Assembly (NCBI GenBank): GCA_024663395.1
Contig: JANFAH010000031.1
Coordinates: 736,629 to 800,628 of the forward strand
DNA length: 64,000 bases
DNA from: Pisolithus tinctorius
Taxonomy: Eukaryota > Basidiomycota > Agaricomycetes > Boletales > Pisolithaceae
Direction: 5' to 3'
The notes beneath the pieces were generated by a model that saw only the letters and a list, made by a program, of their open reading frames with translations, did not search any database and had not been told where the DNA came from. How positions within the stretch are numbered: the stretch's first letter is position 1; every line of letters starts with the position of its first letter. Positions 58,801-64,000 of this stretch are shown here, in pieces. Made by a program: the position numbers and the translations under genes.

Positions 58801-60534
58801 GCATTTGATAGCTTGATTAACGTAGATTCATGTTGTTCTATTAATGCTGTGTCAAAAATCGAGCGGTGAGGAATGCTGGCGAGGTAAGAACCTTGAAGTT
58901 CATCAATCCCAGCAATGTCTCTCTCTAGTTCGGCGATATGATGGCGCTGCTCTTGCTCTGTTTCTTGAGACATATCACGCAAACTGGATAGAAACGACGA
59001 TTTAAGATACTGCAACTTCGAGTAGAGGCAGTACACACCGGATGAGTGCCTCCTTGAGGCGCTCATTATGCTTCTCCAGTTGAATGTAAGCTAAAGAGGT
59101 CTTGACGTTCGGATCTCCATCATCCCCGGCAGCTGCACACATCAAATCTTGACAAAGTGAACGCAGACAGGAAGTTCACTTACCGCCGCCCTCTTTCAGG
59201 ACCTGCAACTCTACTTCCATGCGGGCGAGTCGTTCCTTCGTCTCCTCCAGTTCTGCCTGTGCAAGTTCCGCCTTCTCCTCAGCCACTTCCTTATCCAACA
59301 TCGCCATTTCCAATTGCTCGTGTGCGTCTATGCCCCGGTTATCGGAAAGCTGCGCTAGTTGTTGCGCGTCTGAAAGCTCGCGGCGCGTTGCGATGAGCTC
59401 AGTTTGGAGTTGGTTGAGCTTCGCTTGTAGTTTAGGTCTGATAGCGACGAAAGACTCGGCCTCTGAGAGACGAGTCTCAAGTTCGCGAATGTGTCGCGCG
59501 TCATCCGCGCGCCTCGCTTCCAAAACACGCGTCTTTGCACGGAGCTCTTGAAGCTCTGTATCATCGACACTGCGCTGTTTCGGTACATAAATCTACTAGC
59601 CATGGAAAAGGAAGCATACATACCGCAACGCTCTGCGATGATGGTTCCCTCGATACCGGTATGGTGGGTGCTTGGAGGGGTCCACCACTCGGGGAAGTTA
59701 CAATAGGGGATGAAACTGATCCGCTTGTTAGGGAAGGAAGAGATGAAACCTGTGGAGAAATATGTGGTACTGCTACAGGTTCGGGTGGTAGTTGAGGTTC
59801 GGCAGGTTCAGATCTAGTTGGTGACCCGGTTTGAGGAGGGAGAGACAGTGGGGAGGTAGCTCGTTGGGACGTCACAATAGTTGTGTCTTGTACTGGTAAC
59901 CGGTTGCTACGTGGGGTTTGAAGTGCAGGACTAAGAGGACCGCTGCTGTCTCCAGAGGATGTGCGAGGGAAAGACTTGCGCGGTTGAAGAGCGAGCGAAG
60001 AGATGCGTTTCACGGGTGACGATGGTGGTGCCAGGCGAGAGATGCGTGGACTGGCTGTTCCGGATGGAAGAAGGGGCATCAACGAAGGGGGCTTCACTGG
60101 ACTTGACGAACGCGATGACGACGATGCACCGGCCGAACGGAGGGACGCAGCGCGAGACACACCCGTGCTTGGCGTACGCTGATGACCAGACCCGGATCGC
60201 GCGACGCCTGGATGAGGTCGCTGGAAAGGATATGTGGCCTAGGAATGCAAGAACGTAGTACCAGACATGCACTCACGCTCACGGAGGGTTGCTCGGGTTC
60301 AGCAGAGATGACTTTTACCTGGCTTGGACGTATGAACACGCCACACAGCGGTCTGCATGAGAAGTATGCGATCCCGTTGATAGAGCCGTCATTCTTCCCC
60401 TTCGGCTCGTACAGCTCGATCCCAACCCATTTGCCTGGTGCGAAGGATGTCGTTCCGCAGAAACGGACGATTCCCCGGCCGTTTGATATCTCGACGAGAG
60501 CACCTATAGGTGGGTCTATCGAGGACATTCCCAA
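55822..60534 (-). CDS. Dynactin large subunit (p150-Glued)
   Basis: The dynactin subunit that links dynein to microtubules and cargo, needed for nuclear migration in hyphae. The N-terminal CAP-Gly domain (60534 to about 60290) has GRGIVRFCGTTSFAPGKWVG, IELYEPKGKNDGS and YFSCRPLCGVFIRPSQV; GKNDG is the tubulin-tail binding motif. A basic Ser/Pro-rich linker follows (about 60180-59620), then a very long coiled coil (about 59590-58030, rich in Leu/Glu/Lys heptads). Next comes the conserved dynactin middle region with YFNGYDYDLGERELGYALSF (about 57590), and a second coiled coil (about 56700-56450). The C-terminus reads ERKLEAERLRKRVKGLLDR. About 14 exons join without stops. The predicted protein, near 1,250 residues, fits the family. 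It is divergent from KOG1. Confidence 0.9.
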
Positions 60535-60800
60535 AAGGCGTTCGTCCTCGTTGCTATTATATTGACGGAAAGCCTAATGTCAGTATGTAGTATTCACTAG
60601 TTAGTAGTTACCGCCACCCTATAGTATCGTGACGTGACGAGCAATCTGTCACATCCTTGTCACACCGGCGTCACGTCAGATCGACGCGTTGCCTCTGGCA
60701 TCACATCCCTGCAGTGGAATCACAGCAACACTGCAGGCATCGTCGTCCGTTTGCACCAGCACCGGTCAACTGGCAAACGCCCAGATGCAGCACGGTCGAA
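60535..60800. promoter_or_regulatory. Divergent promoter region of dynactin and KOG1
   Basis: About 270 bases between the two start regions. No clear TATA box seen. It includes a short hairpin-prone word (CTGCAGTGG and ACACTGCAG) near 60709-60735. Confidence 0.4.
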
Positions 60801-63800
60801 ATGCACAATGTAGGTGTTACTGCGCTTGCATACACTGCTAGAAGACTTACCAGGCTCAAGGTTTAAGGGATAGACAGACCTCCGAGGTGGGGTCAGATAC
60901 TATATCGAAACGTGGCTGGATTCCTTACTGGTCCGCCAAACGCCATCTCACCTGCGGCAACCCCTCTCCGCACTCGGCGTACTCATCCAAGATCTTTCCT
61001 TGGCGGGGCTCTGCTCCTTCAAAGTTAAAGACGGCGAACGCTGCTCTCGTCTTATGTTTGAATATAGACGTGGATCCACCGGATGTCATCAAGACTAGCC
61101 CCTGTGCTGTTCTCGAGTGTTGGGTAGATCCACATACTTTGCCCTCCCACAAAGCCCTAGAAGCCATCGGTACCAACCTCCAACACCAGTTCGAGGGCCT
61201 CAGCCTCAAAATTCCATACAAGCCCATTCTTGATCCATCCTATGAAGACCTTCGCAGATTTTGTGTGACTCTTCGCAAACAAGCCAAAGATGACACAGTC
61301 TGCTTCTACTATAACGGCCACGGCGTGCCAAAGCCAACACCTAGCGGTGAATTGTGGTGTTTCAACCGCAATTACACGCAATATATCCCTGTTTCCCTCA
61401 TGGAGCTACAGGGCTGGCTCGGATCGCCAGGTGTATACATTTGGGACTGCTCAGCCGCCGGTAACCTGCTGACCAATTTCAACATTTTTGCGGAACGCCG
61501 GGACCAAGAAGTCTTCAATACCCGGGGAGGTTATCCTGACGGCATGCAGCCCTACATGCACTCCTTGCAGCTTGCAGCTTGTCTCGCACATGAGCAGCTT
61601 CCTTCCTGCCCGGAGCTACCCGCAGATATTTTCACATCGTGTTTAACGTCCCCAATCGACATCGCATTACGCTACTTCATCATGACACATCACCTACCCA
61701 ACAATACCACTCCAGACATGGTGATGCAATTGCCAGGAGATCTGAAAGACCGTCGTACCCCGCTGGGCGAGCTTAATTGGATTTTCACGGCGATAACAGA
61801 TACAATTGCGTGGACAACATTCCCTCGGGATATCTTCACACGACTGTATCGCTCCGACCTCCTCATTGCCTCGCTATTCCGCAATTTTCTCCTCGCTGAA
61901 CGTATCATGAAAAACTACCATTGCACACCTCACACGTATCCACCATTACCTCCAACCAACACCCATCCACTATGGTCAGCATGGGATCTCGCCGTTGATA
62001 CATGTCTCAGACAGCTTCCCGATCTACTTTCCAAGGTGCCTTCTGCAGGAAACGCGACGCCGAGCCTAGGGCCTGCAGTTGCACGCACAGGTCGCATTGG
62101 CCAGCAGGGCCCCCGGGGTAATACCACTGGTCCTCAGGGCGAGAAGCCCTACCAGTACGTTCCCAGCCGATTCTTCGCCGACCAGCTGACGGCTTTCGAA
62201 GTCTGGATATCTCGTGGTGGATCAGCTCTCACGAAGCGTGGGCCACTATCCCTCCCAGTCCCGAACGGGGGTCCTGGGTTTGAAGACGGCCTGGTGGCTG
62301 ACGGACATGCTGGCGGGAGAGGACTTAATACTCAACATTCAGATGAACTTGTCCCACGCAAGCCTCCAGACCAGCTTCCTATCGTGCTTCAGGTTCTTCT
62401 GTCACAACCCCATCGCCTTCGCGCGCTCATTCTACTCTCGCAATTTGTCGACCTCGGTCCGTGGGCCGTCAATCTTGTCCTCACCATAGGCATTTTCCCA
62501 TATATATCCAAACTGCTTCAGGCAGCGGGCCAGGACCTACGCCCGGTGCTCATTTTCATCTGGGCCCGCATTATGGCTGTCGACCCTAGCGTGCAGGTTG
62601 ATCTACATAACACCGGAGGTTTCAAATACTTTGCGAACGTACTCGGACTAACGGACGATCAGCCTCAGCATTCCCTCCCTAATAGCTCTGAGCATAAGGC
62701 TATGTGTGCCTTCATTCTCGCCACGGTTTCCCGGGATTTCTATCACGGTCAAATGGCGTGCTGGCGCGAGCGGGTCTTCGACAGCTGTTTTGAAAAGTTG
62801 AAGGAGAACGATTTTTTGCTCCGGCAGTGGAGTGCGCTTTGTATCGCGCAAATTTGGGAAGGAAACGACGAGATCAAGGTATATGGCGTCGACCGAGGTA
62901 CGCAGGACAAACTCGTTCCGCTACTTTCCGATGCTTCTCCGGAGGTGCGGGCTGCTGCTATGTACGCCTTGGGCACGTTCATGGGCGCAAGTGGTTCTGC
63001 TGACCCTGCTAAACAAGGAGGCGGGGGTAGTGGAACGCAATACCAACTTGAAGAACGTGTTCATTTTCGCATGGAAGTTGCAGTTGTCACAGGCGCAACA
63101 GTTGTCGCAAAGGAAGATGCGAGCCCCATGGTTCGTAAAGAACTTCTCGTCCTTATTAGCTGCCTTGTCAAAGAATGGCGAGGTTACTTTGTCGTCTGCG
63201 CGTGGATCTACTGGGAAGAAGATCGTAAGTGGCGAACCGAAATGAACCCGCAGCCTCGTGAAGAAGAAGTGACCTCGCAGGCCATGTCCGAATGGCTTGA
63301 TTCCTTCGCGGACGACGATGCGGTTCGTGAAGAGAATCGCGTGCTACTTTCATCGTTCTTCACTATATTTGTCGCTCTCCTTGAGCTCACTGTTGACCCA
63401 TATCACGAAGTCGCAACAAATGCACAGACCATCACCGACTATGTCATGGCCCTTCTCCTTGCATCTCCATTTTACCGGCTCGATTGTACAACGCTCGACT
63501 CCCCACCCGTACCACCGAGTTACCATGGATCTGCAGCTGGTCCACACTCTCGTGGTCCATCTCTCCAGTCTTCACCGCTCATGCCACGTCCCCCCACACC
63601 TACTACCAGCCGGCCCAGTCTCAAGCGGGCTGACACTGTAGCTAGCACCTTTTCTGGCGTCACAAGCACACTTCGGCGTACGTCCTCCTTTGCAAGCGTG
63701 CTGCGCTCGTTTGCTGGTGGAATCGCCTTCCCAAGCGTGGAAGAAGGTCGGGTACCTCCCAGCCCCCTTCCCGGGTTTTCGACCCCGTCACGCTTGGACG

Positions 63801-64000
63801 CAACACAGTCACGACCCCCATCCCCGAACTTGAACTTTGCGCAGTACGCATCACCCTATTCTCGTCCGCCGACCCCCACGAGGGCTTCGCTACCACCATC
63901 TCCAACGGAGTATGCTCCGCAACCCGACTACACGCCACTGAACGTGATGGAGGCACTCATGGAAGAGGATATGGTACGCTTGCGCGCACGTCGGCGATCA
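60801..64000 (+). CDS. KOG1: Raptor homologue, partial at the window edge
   Basis: The scaffold subunit of TORC1 that presents substrates to the TOR kinase. After a possible small first exon ending at 60809 and an intron to 60853, one long open frame runs to the window end. The Raptor N-terminal conserved domain starts at KRHLTCGNP and includes ALVLCLNIDVDPPDVIKTSP, VCFYYNGHGVPKPT and VYIWDCSAAG. The last two carry the His and Cys of its caspase-like fold. LGELNWIFTAITDTIAW, FFADQLTAFEVWISRGGSAL and QVLLSQPHRLRALILLSQFV follow, leading into HEAT repeats (SPEVRAAAMYALG) and a Ser/Pro-rich linker with RTSSFASVLRSF. The C-terminal WD40 repeats lie beyond 64000. The exact start codon is not settled; the frame also extends upstream to 60657 without an ATG. 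Confidence 0.9.

Overview
This window comes from a filamentous basidiomycete, most likely an Agaricomycete. The genes are cut by many short introns (about 45-65 nt, GT/AG). The gene set includes a class IV chitin synthase, a PDR-type ABC transporter, a TPR-HET protein and a Plavaka-type DNA transposon, which together point to mushroom-forming fungi. No rRNA, tRNA or CRISPR array was seen. All intron positions and family names are from reading by eye.

Layout. (1) 842-8271: a Plavaka-class DNA transposon with terminal inverted repeats and degenerate subterminal repeats. It carries a transposase gene on + (one in-frame stop) and, divergently on -, an apparently intact DUF6698-type gene. (2) 8641-18136: three thioredoxin-fold genes with nearly identical exon layouts, one of which has lost its CxxC site. 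A long disordered protein gene and a Whi2-like BTB gene lie among them. (3) 21050-25647: chitin synthase. (4) 27962-37592: a cytochrome P450 (+) facing a large PDR/ABCG transporter (-), separated by about 1.7 kb. (5) 39962-43517: a Sec14-like lipid-transfer protein and a C2H2 zinc-finger protein. (6) 43894-52444: an intact adenosine kinase gene, a foldback sequence, a frameshift-ridden TPR-HET pseudogene, a second adenosine kinase copy that is a pseudogene, and COX6 (cytochrome c oxidase subunit VI). (7) 52878-53207: a small candidate KEOPS (Gon7-like) gene, followed by an unresolved and possibly decayed coding region. (8) 55822-60534: the dynactin p150-Glued homologue (-), divergent from Raptor/KOG1 (+), which runs off the right edge.

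How the genes relate. Most are housekeeping genes with no common pathway: redox (thioredoxins), cell wall (chitin synthase), purine salvage (adenosine kinase), respiration (COX6), transport along microtubules (dynactin) and TORC1 signalling (Raptor, and possibly Whi2). The P450 and PDR transporter side by side suggest xenobiotic handling, but this rests only on adjacency. The least ordinary parts are the transposon with its cargo gene, the thioredoxin cluster, and the adenosine kinase duplication that brackets the decayed TPR-HET gene.
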